Origin: an uncultured Fibrobacterota bacterium | GTDB lineage: Bacteria > Fibrobacterota > Fibrobacteria > Fibrobacterales > Fibrobacteraceae | Direction: 5' to 3' | DNA length: 64,000 nt | NCBI GenBank assembly: GCA_903876665.1 | Contig: CAIRAY010000125.1 | Location: 1-64,000 of the forward strand | Part shown: positions 1-7,186 of the stretch, piece after piece | How positions within the stretch are numbered: the first letter of the stretch is position 1 | Layout of the letters: every line of letters begins with the position of its first letter | Program-made: the position numbers and the translations under genes | Notes under the pieces: generated by a model | The model's input: the letters and a program-made list of their open reading frames with translations, nothing else | What the model was told of the DNA's origin: nothing | The model's database searches: none

Positions 1-2
1 CA

Positions 3-134
3 AGTAAGCGTCCGCTAAAAAAGAATGAATCACTGAAAGATCGGGTAGAGTCAGATTTGGCAGAACTAAAAGGTGACAGAATAAAATTGCGGAATTTCTT
101 TGCATCAAAACATGTAGACTATATTATGTACTAG
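3..134 (+). CDS. C-terminal fragment of an unidentified protein, cut by the window edge
   Basis: An open frame enters from the left edge and ends at a TAG at 132-134, giving 43 residues. The tail is rich in Lys, Asp and Glu and looks helical. I do not recognise a family. The transposase remnant that follows makes an upstream transposon ORF possible, but nothing in these residues proves it. Confidence 0.35.
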   Translation, partial: SKRPLKKNESLKDRVESDLAELKGDRIKLRNFFASKHVDYIMY

Positions 135-189
135 GTAGTAAATGTGGAGTCAAATGATGCAAAGTTGGTCAAAGAATTTTTAGGTGTAG

Positions 190-263
190 TTCACCGAACG
201 GTTACGATCTTCTGCCTGGCATATTGTAAGCGATTATGGATATGTGTTTCACCGAACGGTTAC
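190..263. repeat. 16-bp direct repeat, 58 bp apart
   Basis: The 16-mer TTCACCGAACGGTTAC occurs at 190-205 and again at 248-263. It lies at the degraded 5' end of the IS3-type transposase remnant. It looks like a local duplication that arose as the element decayed. Confidence 0.7.
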
Positions 264-831
264 TGTATACAGAGGATCCGGCACGTGGACAGCGCCGAAT
301 GCGCCATGCCCTTCGAAAACAGTTTGGAATATATGCTGGACGGTTAAAAATTCGTAGGCTGATGAATGTTTTGGGCATTGCTGCGATATACCCGAAACGC
401 AACTTTGCCATGGCAGACAAGCTGCACAAAAAATATCCATACCTCCTGCGCAATGTTGCTGTTACAAGGGTCAATCAGGTTTGGAGTACGGACATCACCT
501 ATATCAAGCTGAATGGCGGTTTTGTACCGAGGTGCTTGAACAGGCGTTGGAAAAATATGGCACGCCGGAGATATTAAATACCGATCAGGGCTGTCAGTAC
601 ACGAGCAATGAATTTACAAGTATTCTAGAAAGCCATGGCATCAGTATCAGCATGGATGGAAAGGGTCGTGCCTTGGACAATATCTTTGTCGAGAGGCTAT
701 GGCGCACGGTCAAGTACGAAGATATATATTTGAAAGACTATGGAACTGTTCCAACTTGCAAGAAAGGGCTTGCCGATTTTTTCGAAAGGTACAATAATCG
801 CTGGGAACACAGGGCAAACGCATTAAAATGA
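236..831 (+). pseudogene. IS3-family transposase OrfB remnant with internal deletion
   Basis: Two frames together give parts of an IS3-type OrfB (DDE integrase). Frame one (236 to about 515) carries the N-terminal helical part with RRLMNVLGI and YPYLLR, then VWSTDITYI, which holds the first catalytic Asp. Frame two (about 516-831) carries NTDQGCQYTS, with the second Asp, and the C-terminal block VERLWRTVKYEDIYL, with the Glu. The stretch normally between them, which starts like YLVAIIDWHSR and runs for some tens of residues, is missing, and the frame changes exactly at the junction after GGF. The N-terminus is degraded as well. The product cannot be active. Confidence 0.85.
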
Positions 832-1295
832 CATTTTATCAACTGCACCGCTTTTTCAGGGTTTTGTCACCCTCGCGCAGGCGACCGATGTGCAGCCAGT
901 TATCCGTTTGGTCCACTGGCAGCTATGCAAAGCTCGGCCACTTGCGGCTTTGCCGCTTTCCACACAGTGGATATGTGCCTGTAACCGCCGAGGCGAAACC
1001 GGCATATCATCCACACAGTGGATATTTGCCTGTAACTGCTGAAGCGGAACAGGCATATCAAGTGGAGCACTATCCACTGTGTGGACCATCACCGTTGCAT
1101 TCTGAACGCATTGCGGGCACGGTGCGGTGATCTCCGTGCCTACACAGTGGTGTACATGTGTCCGTAATCAAGGGGTACCCCGAACGGCCCCACCGAGGGA
1201 TGACAAGGATAGCCGTGGATGAATCGATTTAATCCAACATATTGATGACTGTATGCAAAATTTTTCGCAGATATTATTTTAATGCGTTTGCCCTG
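810..1295. repeat. 20-bp perfect inverted repeat enclosing a palindrome cluster
   Basis: CAGGGCAAACGCATTAAAAT at 810-829 overlaps the end of the transposase remnant and returns as its exact reverse complement at 1276-1295. The 446 bp between the arms hold the palindromic repeats at 895-1055. A 20-bp perfect match is far beyond chance at this distance. It suggests an inverted duplication of the transposase tail, or the two ends of a larger rearranged unit. Confidence 0.75.
881..1140. repeat. Palindromic repeat cluster, locus 1 of 4
   Basis: Three hairpin units lie here at 895-920, 976-1004 and 1027-1055. The last two follow a short CACACAGTGGAT lead that is itself a hairpin (ATCCAC/GTGGAT). 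Arms differ between units, for example TGCCTGT pairing with ACAGGCA at 1027-1055, yet pairing is largely kept. The same design recurs at 8932-9011, 10484-10512 and 56640-56930. The stretch from about 911 to 972 is found in inverted orientation near 56661-56730. I see no gene in 832-1392. Confidence 0.8.
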
Positions 1296-1392
1296 GCAGG
1301 GAACATTCTTTACTTGAAGGTAACTATCCCGTGGAAGTATATTTTGGAAAGATCACGCTAGCAGATGCGGGTTGATCATGTCGGGAAGCCAC

Positions 1393-1921
1393 TTATAATG
1401 CTGCTTTTTTCTGTCGAAAAAATTCGACCACTATAGCCGGCATGGTCACATTTCGTGTGGGATCTTCGGAACTATATGCAACAAGGGGTACAGAACGAGA
1501 GAAAGTTCGCGGACGAAACTCGTCCAGCAGGGCCAGAGGCGTGAAATCCCGAAAATGCAGGGCTGTTGCTAATTGGAGTAGCAGTATCTTCGAATCCTCG
1601 GGCTTTTCCAAGGAACTAGATTTTCTGGCCCAGCCGGGGTAGTTTTCTGGCAAGCCTCTGAAAGGCGCCAAGCCATACGCGCAGGATTGTGGCTATGCAA
1701 TAGGTGCTCATGTGCTTAAGCAGGCACGATGCGTGGCGAACCGACGCCAGGGTCCATCGCATCACGGGCACCAGGTCCTGTGGCAACACGCCAAAGGTGC
1801 AACGGCAGCTCAGGCACAGACAGCGGAGTACCTGAATTGCTTTGAACCGACGATGGGTTGCCTTGCGAAAAAAGTAGCCATGCCGGTGATGGTGGACACA
1901 GTTGCACTTTTTGCAACGCAC
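1393..1921 (-). pseudogene. Frameshifted zinc-ribbon protein, probably transposon-derived
   Basis: The upstream frame starts at a GTG (1919-1921) and opens with RCKKCNC, then a second cysteine pair in CLCLSCRC. This is a four-Cys zinc ribbon resembling the N-termini of short transposase-related proteins. That frame stops at 1616. Another frame continues from about 1650 to 1393 and reads sensibly as a continuation (EKPEDSKILLLQLATALHF). One indel near 1630-1650 would join them into about 175 residues. No catalytic transposase motif is visible. A sequencing error or an intended frameshift cannot be excluded. Confidence 0.5.
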
Positions 1922-2049
1922 CGGGCTCTCGCCAACGGTTGAGAATGTTGGTATCTTTTAGGGATTGCTCGTTGCATTGCCGAGCTTGATTCCCTGTTAG
2001 AGCGCGGTGGCTAACAGAGGTGACCTTCTTGTTTGAAAAGAATCTTTTT

Positions 2050-3426
2050 CTATTTCCCGATGCAGAATTTACTGAAGATCACATCCAAGATTGCGTCGGT
2101 GGTGATTTGACCGGTGATGCCGGCAAGGCTTTCGCGGACTCCAAAAAGTTCGAAGGCGAGCTCCTCGGGGGCTGAGCGGCCTGATTGCAAATGCGCCAAA
2201 GCGCGCTCCACTCCGGCGAGGCCGTTTTCGAGACAGGCCAGCTGGCGTTCGCTGGCCATCCAGAATTCTTCGCGCACTTCCTGGGGTGGGAATAAATGGG
2301 CTTCGAGGCGTTGCAGAAATTCCGCAATGCCCCAGCTGGAATGGGCTGAAACTGCAGTGCCATCCCCAACGGATTTCTGGTCGAACAGGTCGGCCTTGGT
2401 TTGCACCACCCAATGGGACGGATTTTCGGGAGGCAAAAAAGGAGTTCCTTGTTCCACCAGCATAATGGCCAGATCGGCTTGGGCGATGCGTGCGCGAGCT
2501 TTTTGTTGCGACGCCATATCTAATTCATCAACAGGGCTACTTGAAATGCCTGCTGTGTCCATGAGGCGGACTTCGCCCCGGTCCAACAGCAAAAGAACTT
2601 CGACCACATCGCGCGTGGTGCCTGCCTTGGGCGAGACAAGCAGTCGGTCATCGCAGAGCAACGCGTTGACCAGACTAGACTTTCCGGCGTTAGGCGCGCC
2701 ATAAAAAACCACCGCAGGGGTGCGGTTTTCGGTGGCTTCGGAGCGAAAATTCTTTTTTAAAGCCCGGAGCTGGGTGCATATTGCATACAACTGTTCTTGC
2801 CAGCCACGCTGATCGGCATCGGCTTCTTCTTCGGCGAAATCCACCTCGAGTTCGAGCAGGGCCGATATTTTTTTCACTGCTTCAACAAGGCTTGTGATCT
2901 GCTGGGAGAGCCGTCCCGCGAGGAGTCTCTCCGCATTGCGCAGACCACTTTCCACCGTGGCGTGTAGCAATTGTCCAATGGCTTCGGCCTGTACCAGGTC
3001 GATTTTTCCCGCTTCGAAGGCCCGTCGTGTAAATTCGCCCGGGTCGGCCAAGCGCACGCCCGCAACCGAGCGGATGGCTTCGACCAGGTGGCGCACTAGC
3101 AGAGGGTTTCCGTGCGGGAATATTTCCAGCACATCTTCTCCGGTATAGGATTTTGGCCCCAAAAACACACAACACATCAGGTCATCCAGGGGTTCGCCTG
3201 TGCGGGGGTCCCTGGCCCCAGCGCGCGTCATTTCCCGCACCCGAATGGAACCCTTCTCCAGATCCTTGCCCAGCACCTGCCGTAGCACTTCCTGCACCTG
3301 GGGTCCCGACACGCGCACTACCGCAATGGCGGATACCCCGTTGGGAGTCGAGGGGGCCACAATCGTCCGGACTTCAAGTTGGTTTTTCATCTGCACAAAA
3401 GGTAGAACCAATTTTTGGGCTGTCAT
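2050..3426 (-). CDS. mnmE: tRNA uridine-5-carboxymethylaminomethyl modification GTPase MnmE
   Basis: MnmE works with MnmG to modify U34 of tRNAs in the cytoplasm. The 458-residue length is normal. The N-terminal folate-binding domain (about 15-135) has IVAPSTPNGVSAIAVVRVSG. The G domain, inserted in a helical domain, shows GAPNAGKSS (P-loop, near 243), DTAG, and TKAD where NKxD is usual. The C-terminus is the diagnostic FSKFCIGK with its Cys. An internal Met at 3390 (MKNQLEVRT) matches the usual N-terminus better than the listed start, and neither has a clear ribosome binding site. It stands alone, downstream of a short tandem-repeat tract. Confidence 0.95.
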   Translation of the reverse strand: MTAQKLVLPFVQMKNQLEVRTIVAPSTPNGVSAIAVVRVSGPQVQEVLRQVLGKDLEKGSIRVREMTRAGARDPRTGEPLDDLMCCVFLGPKSYTGEDVLEIFPHGNPLLVRHLVEAIRSVAGVRLADPGEFTRRAFEAGKIDLVQAEAIGQLLHATVESGLRNAERLLAGRLSQQITSLVEAVKKISALLELEVDFAEEEADADQRGWQEQLYAICTQLRALKKNFRSEATENRTPAVVFYGAPNAGKSSLVNALLCDDRLLVSPKAGTTRDVVEVLLLLDRGEVRLMDTAGISSSPVDELDMASQQKARARIAQADLAIMLVEQGTPFLPPENPSHWVVQTKADLFDQKSVGDGTAVSAHSSWGIAEFLQRLEAHLFPPQEVREEFWMASERQLACLENGLAGVERALAHLQSGRSAPEELAFELFGVRESLAGITGQITTDAILDVIFSKFCIGK

Positions 3427-3451
3427 TCTTTGGCAGGGGTGGGGGGGCTAG

Positions 3452-3550
3452 ACCCTCGCCTTCGCGAGGGTGACATGGCGAAGTTGGGTGAGGGTGACAC
3501 GGCGAAGTTGGGTGAGGGTGACATGACGAAGCGCCGCGAGGGTGACAGGA
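3452..3550. repeat. 24-bp tandem repeat behind a palindrome
   Basis: GAGGGTGACA recurs with a strict 24-bp period at 3466, 3490, 3514 and 3538, separated by variants of TGGCGAAGTTGGGT. The first unit is preceded by ACCCTCGCCTTCGCGAGGGT, a hairpin. The tract separates mnmE from the divergent lipoprotein gene. It belongs to the same broad type of palindromic repeat as the GTCATGCCCG elements elsewhere in the window. Confidence 0.8.
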
Positions 3551-3614
3551 AGCGGTTTGCCCCGGTCATTCTGGGTCGGTCGGGGATTTAGTGTGAAGAT
3601 TGTACCTTTTGCCC

Positions 3615-4187
3615 ATGAAAAATCGTTTCCGAATTGTTTTGGGCTTGTTTCTGGTGCTTGGGTTCGGTGCCTGCGCGCCCAATTTGGCGGGATCCTGGAA
3701 GCCCGGATTGCAAGGTTCAGAAACGCCAACCACCCCCCGAGTGTCGGTCCGGCTACATTCCTCTGCACCCGCATCTGCGAAAGAGTTGGATGGTCTGCGG
3801 GCGGGGCTTGTCCGGGCCATCGATTCCACGGGCTGTTTTCCTCCGGACGGACGCACAACTTTCGCATTTTCTCTCACGCCCCGCATGGAGCAAACGCTGG
3901 CATGGCCCTGGTATCTGGGCCTGGTCACCGTGGTTTGGCCGGCCCTTCCGCGGACGGGCTCCCTTAGTCTCGACCTGGAAATGAAAATTTTGGTCGGGGG
4001 AAAGCTTTCCCGAAAATTGACCCTGACCGAAGCAGAGGATTTTGACTTGTTCTGGTACGGGCTTTATCGGGTTGCGCCCTTGCAGGAGAAGATGGACTTC
4101 CTTTATCAGAAGACTTTTGCAAGCTTGGGTTCCCTGCTTTCGAGCCAAGTCTGCCCGGTACTTTGGATCGAAGTGGGTGCGGAGTAG
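3615..4187 (+). CDS. Lipoprotein of unknown function
   Basis: The ATG at 3615 gives MKNRFRIVLGLFLVLGFGAC: a basic start, a hydrophobic core and a lipobox ending in Cys, so a signal-peptidase II lipoprotein. An upstream ATG at 3600 in the same frame is less likely. The mature part, about 170 residues, contains one hydrophobic stretch (LAWPWYLGLVTVVWPALP) and then a mixed alpha/beta tail with a lone Cys. I do not recognise the family. It is followed by a hairpin shared with the convergent bTHX gene. Confidence 0.75.
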   Translation: MKNRFRIVLGLFLVLGFGACAPNLAGSWKPGLQGSETPTTPRVSVRLHSSAPASAKELDGLRAGLVRAIDSTGCFPPDGRTTFAFSLTPRMEQTLAWPWYLGLVTVVWPALPRTGSLSLDLEMKILVGGKLSRKLTLTEAEDFDLFWYGLYRVAPLQEKMDFLYQKTFASLGSLLSSQVCPVLWIEVGAE

Positions 4188-4195
4188 TCCAATAA

Positions 4196-4232
4196 AAAGC
4201 AAAACCCCGGCTTTCACCAGGGTTTTGTGCTT
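4196..4232. terminator. Bidirectional terminator between lipoprotein and bTHX genes
   Basis: The sequence GCAAAACCC, a short loop, then AGGGTTTTGTGC forms a stem flanked by A-rich sequence on the left and TTTTG on the right. It sits between two convergent genes, so it probably stops transcription from both sides. Confidence 0.7.
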
Positions 4233-4246
4233 GCGCAAAAAATCGC

Positions 4247-4438
4247 TTATTTGGCCGCAGGCTTCTTGGCTTTTGGAGCGGGGCTAGCCTTTGGCGCCAC
4301 CACTTTTGGTGCAGCCTTTACAGCTGGCTTGGCTACTACAGCAACGGCCTTCTTGGTCTTGCTTGGCTTGAGACGGGTCTTGCCCGAGCTACCAATACAG
4401 ATTTTGCCACGCTTGGAACGTTTGTCGCCTTTACCCAT
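4247..4438 (-). CDS. thx: Ribosomal protein bTHX-like (30S Thx)
   Basis: The 63-residue product begins MGKGDKRSKRGKI followed by SSGKTRLKP. This matches the small basic 30S protein Thx (bTHX), consensus MGKGDK-(R/K)-(T/S)-x-RGKI...GxxGKxRP, which sits in the head of the small subunit in Thermus and in Bacteroidetes relatives. The final 35 residues are a low-complexity Lys/Ala/Pro/Val tail (AAPKVVAPKASPAPKAKKP) longer than in the short Thermus protein. The start is firm: AAGGAG lies seven bases upstream of the ATG. Confidence 0.85.
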   Translation of the reverse strand: MGKGDKRSKRGKICIGSSGKTRLKPSKTKKAVAVVAKPAVKAAPKVVAPKASPAPKAKKPAAK

Positions 4439-4510
4439 GATACGGCTCCTTAAATAGGTTAATTTTCACAATTATAGTCATTTCAACAGCAACTGAACAG
4501 AGGATTGACC

Positions 4511-4690
4511 ATGACCTGGGAGTGCCGATACCTGTTTCGGGGAGAATGCACCTTGCGTAAAAGCCCCTGTGTACCCGGGGAGAAGGGTTGCATTTTACGT
4601 GGTCGCTATGAATTCCCTTTGGATGATTCCAAGCCCAAGCCCAAACCACGTGCTTCATCCAAAAACAAGGAAGAGCCCGGAAAGTTGTAA
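4511..4690 (+). CDS. Small Cys-rich protein of unknown function
   Basis: The 59-residue ORF begins MTWECRYLFRGEC and has four cysteines in the first 30 residues, spaced to allow a metal site or two disulfides, then a Pro/Lys-rich tail. AGAGGA at 4499-4504 supports the ATG at 4511; a TTG two codons earlier is also possible. There is no signal peptide, so a cytoplasmic zinc-binding role is more likely than secretion. The family is not recognised. It ends ten bases before the end of the convergent GGDEF-EAL gene. Confidence 0.6.
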   Translation: MTWECRYLFRGECTLRKSPCVPGEKGCILRGRYEFPLDDSKPKPKPRASSKNKEEPGKL

Positions 4691-4699
4691 TCTGGGAAG

Positions 4700-7084
4700 C
4701 TAAATGGCTTTGGCGAGGATCCGTTCCAGAGACTTTTTACTTTGGGCGGTCACCCAGGCCGGAATGGCATCGGCAAACATGGGCTTCCCAAACAGATATC
4801 CTTGGATGTAACCACATTTCATCCGCTCCAGGGATTCGGCCTGTTCTTGGCGTTCCACGCCTTCCGCCACCAGCTCGTAGTCCATCACCTGGGCGACTGC
4901 AACCACGGAGCGCACAATTGGGGCGTCAATATCCACGAGCAACTTGTCTACAAAGGATTTATCGAGTTTGATGGTGTGGACGGGAAACCGGTCCAAGTAC
5001 CCGAGGGATGAATAGCCCGTTCCAAAATCGTCCAATGAAAGCCGAATTCCCAGGTCCGTCAAGGATTTGAGGCGTCGAGCGCAATCGGCCGGATTATCCA
5101 TCATGGCGGATTCGGTAATTTCAAGCTTGAGCCGTCCCAAGGGGAAACCGGTGACTTTGATGGTATCGAGGATGTTGGCGTGCAGGTTTGGATCGCGGAA
5201 TTGCCGCACCGAAAGATTCACGGAAATGAAGGTATCGTCGAAGTCCTCGAAGAGGTAGGACCAAGCCACCATTTGGCGACAGGATTCGCGCAGGACCCAT
5301 TGCCCGATGGGTTCAATCAGGCCTGTTTCTTCGGCCAGGGGAATAAAATTAAGCGGACTGATCAGCCCTTTGGTAGGGTGTTTCCAGCGTACCAGGGATT
5401 CAAAGCCCGCGAGCTTGTGGGTAGCCACATTGATGATGGGTTGAAAGGCGACCATGAATTCATTGTTTTCGACCGCGCGTCGCAGATCTTTTTCAAGATC
5501 CATCTGCTCACGTGCCATTCTGTCCAATTCGGGGTCAAAGAGGGCCACACTCCCAGACGCGCCGGCCTTTTGCAGATTGTGGAGAGAGGCTTCGCCTCGC
5601 CGGAGGGACTCATGGACCGGAATCCCTTGCATATCCTGCATCATGCTGATTCCAATAAACACTTTGGGAGTGACTTCCTTCCCTGATCTTCCCAGAATAA
5701 TGGGCTGTTCCAGGGCCTTGCGCAGACTTTCGGAAACCCGGGTAATCGCATTGATGTCATCGGTTTTGTCGAGGACTACGGCAAAACCGTCATGACTGAC
5801 TCGCGCAACTAAGTTGAGGCCAGGGTATTCCAGCAATCGGTCGGCCAGGGTCATGATGAATTGGTCTCCCTCATTGGGGCCATACGTATCGCAAATTTTT
5901 TGGAAGCGGTCTATGGTGATTAGTACCATGGATAGGCAGCCTAGACCTTGGCGCTCTTCCTGCTCCATTTTGTTGGAGAGCTCACCGAGGAACATGGTGC
6001 GATTTGAAAGTCCAGTGAGGCTGTCTTTCAGAAGTCGTGAATCCGATTCCGCGCGTGTGGCATCCAGCTTTTCCAGAGTGTCGTTCACTTGCATGGCAAG
6101 GACTCCGATATCATCCTTACCCAGTCCACTCACTCGAGCTCCTTGGCCCCTTTCGCCCACCCGGGCAAGGTCTTCCCGCAACGCCTCGATGCGGGCAACA
6201 ACGGATCTACCGAGGAAGGTCATGAGAACCGCCAGGGCTATGGCCCCAAGGCCCAGCATCCAGGCAAGCAAGTAGAGCAGCCCGTCTTTGCCTTCCTGGT
6301 ACACGATGCGGGGCATGCGAGCCCGAACTTCCAAGCCACCCATACCCGGAAAACCAGGAAGGAGGGCCGAGCCCTCGATGGAGTCTGGGCCAACTAGGGC
6401 CAGGGCGAGAGCCTGGTTCTGAGGCGCGGAAGGACTCTGGGCCAGACGCAAATCAATGCGTCCAAGGCCGCCGGGAATCGGGATTTTGCTGCGCTGCAAG
6501 CGCTCGCCCATGACCACGAATCCCCTTTGGGGCGCTTTAAAAGTATGGGGAACCACTTCAGCAACCCCAATGGCATAAAAGTTGGTATCGATGGCCACAA
6601 ATCCATTAAAGGCACTGAATGCTTTTTGGTGCCACTGGGGAGCCAATTTTAGGACCTCAGCAACCCAAGGCGCAGGACAGGCAAAAGCCGAATCCGAACC
6701 TTCCCGGGGGCAAACCTGATCGACCAGAACCCCTGCAGTGTCAAACATCAAGTAGATGGAATTTCCGGCAACCAAAACATCAGATGGCTTGAGGCTTACC
6801 TTGCGGAATTCATCGCTCGGTTTGTCAATTTGATTCCAGCTGTCATCCCAAGTGCCCCAAGACCCTGCAAGAGTCATGCGGGAGTTTGCGTGGCCCTCCA
6901 GCCATTCCTTGGTCTGCATAAAGGCGGCCTGTGTGGATTTGTGTTCCTGCACACCGAACCGACCTTCCAGGAAGACCTTGGAAAGAAAAAACAAGGAGGA
7001 AATCATGAAGAATGCGCAAAGCACCACCACCAAAAAGACTTTGTGGCGAAGCTTGAGCGTTATTTTTGGAGAATGCATGGGCAC
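4700..7084 (-). CDS. CHASE4-HAMP-GGDEF-EAL membrane c-di-GMP protein
   Basis: Order of domains: a transmembrane helix (about 15-37), a periplasmic CHASE4 sensor with the typical SWGTWDDSWNQI, a second helix near 270, HAMP, GGDEF (about 350-510) and EAL (about 530-780). The GGDEF signature is replaced by SHDGF, so cyclase activity is unlikely. The EAL site reads ESL in GFESLVRWKHP, but the other catalytic residues are present: the Asn of VNLSVRQF, ITES, DDFGTGYSS, the Lys of IKLDKSF and AEGVE. I infer a sensor-controlled c-di-GMP phosphodiesterase. The start is a GTG at 7084 or the ATG at 7078. A perfect palindrome lies 34-61 bp upstream. Confidence 0.88.
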   Translation of the reverse strand: MPMHSPKITLKLRHKVFLVVVLCAFFMISSLFFLSKVFLEGRFGVQEHKSTQAAFMQTKEWLEGHANSRMTLAGSWGTWDDSWNQIDKPSDEFRKVSLKPSDVLVAGNSIYLMFDTAGVLVDQVCPREGSDSAFACPAPWVAEVLKLAPQWHQKAFSAFNGFVAIDTNFYAIGVAEVVPHTFKAPQRGFVVMGERLQRSKIPIPGGLGRIDLRLAQSPSAPQNQALALALVGPDSIEGSALLPGFPGMGGLEVRARMPRIVYQEGKDGLLYLLAWMLGLGAIALAVLMTFLGRSVVARIEALREDLARVGERGQGARVSGLGKDDIGVLAMQVNDTLEKLDATRAESDSRLLKDSLTGLSNRTMFLGELSNKMEQEERQGLGCLSMVLITIDRFQKICDTYGPNEGDQFIMTLADRLLEYPGLNLVARVSHDGFAVVLDKTDDINAITRVSESLRKALEQPIILGRSGKEVTPKVFIGISMMQDMQGIPVHESLRRGEASLHNLQKAGASGSVALFDPELDRMAREQMDLEKDLRRAVENNEFMVAFQPIINVATHKLAGFESLVRWKHPTKGLISPLNFIPLAEETGLIEPIGQWVLRESCRQMVAWSYLFEDFDDTFISVNLSVRQFRDPNLHANILDTIKVTGFPLGRLKLEITESAMMDNPADCARRLKSLTDLGIRLSLDDFGTGYSSLGYLDRFPVHTIKLDKSFVDKLLVDIDAPIVRSVVAVAQVMDYELVAEGVERQEQAESLERMKCGYIQGYLFGKPMFADAIPAWVTAQSKKSLERILAKAI

Positions 7085-7117
7085 ATTATGGCAAAATTAT
7101 TAGCGAATGTGTACTAG

Positions 7118-7145
7118 ATAATCCAGAAATTATGATCTGGATTAT
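7118..7145. promoter_or_regulatory. Perfect 10-bp inverted repeat upstream of the GGDEF-EAL gene
   Basis: ATAATCCAGA at 7118-7127 and TCTGGATTAT at 7136-7145 are exact inverted copies with an 8-bp AT-rich spacer. The site lies in the intergenic space just upstream of the gene starting at 7084. It has no T-tract, so a dimeric-regulator operator is a better guess than a terminator. Confidence 0.5.
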
Positions 7146-7186
7146 ACAAGACGGGAAATTTTAACGCAAAAAACTTCAAACTCCCC

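Noticed and set aside
3452-3550. CRISPR array
   Set aside because: The 24-bp period is a plain tandem repeat with nearly identical spacer parts, far shorter than CRISPR units, and no cas gene is present. The same holds for 19228-19451 and 50651-50698.
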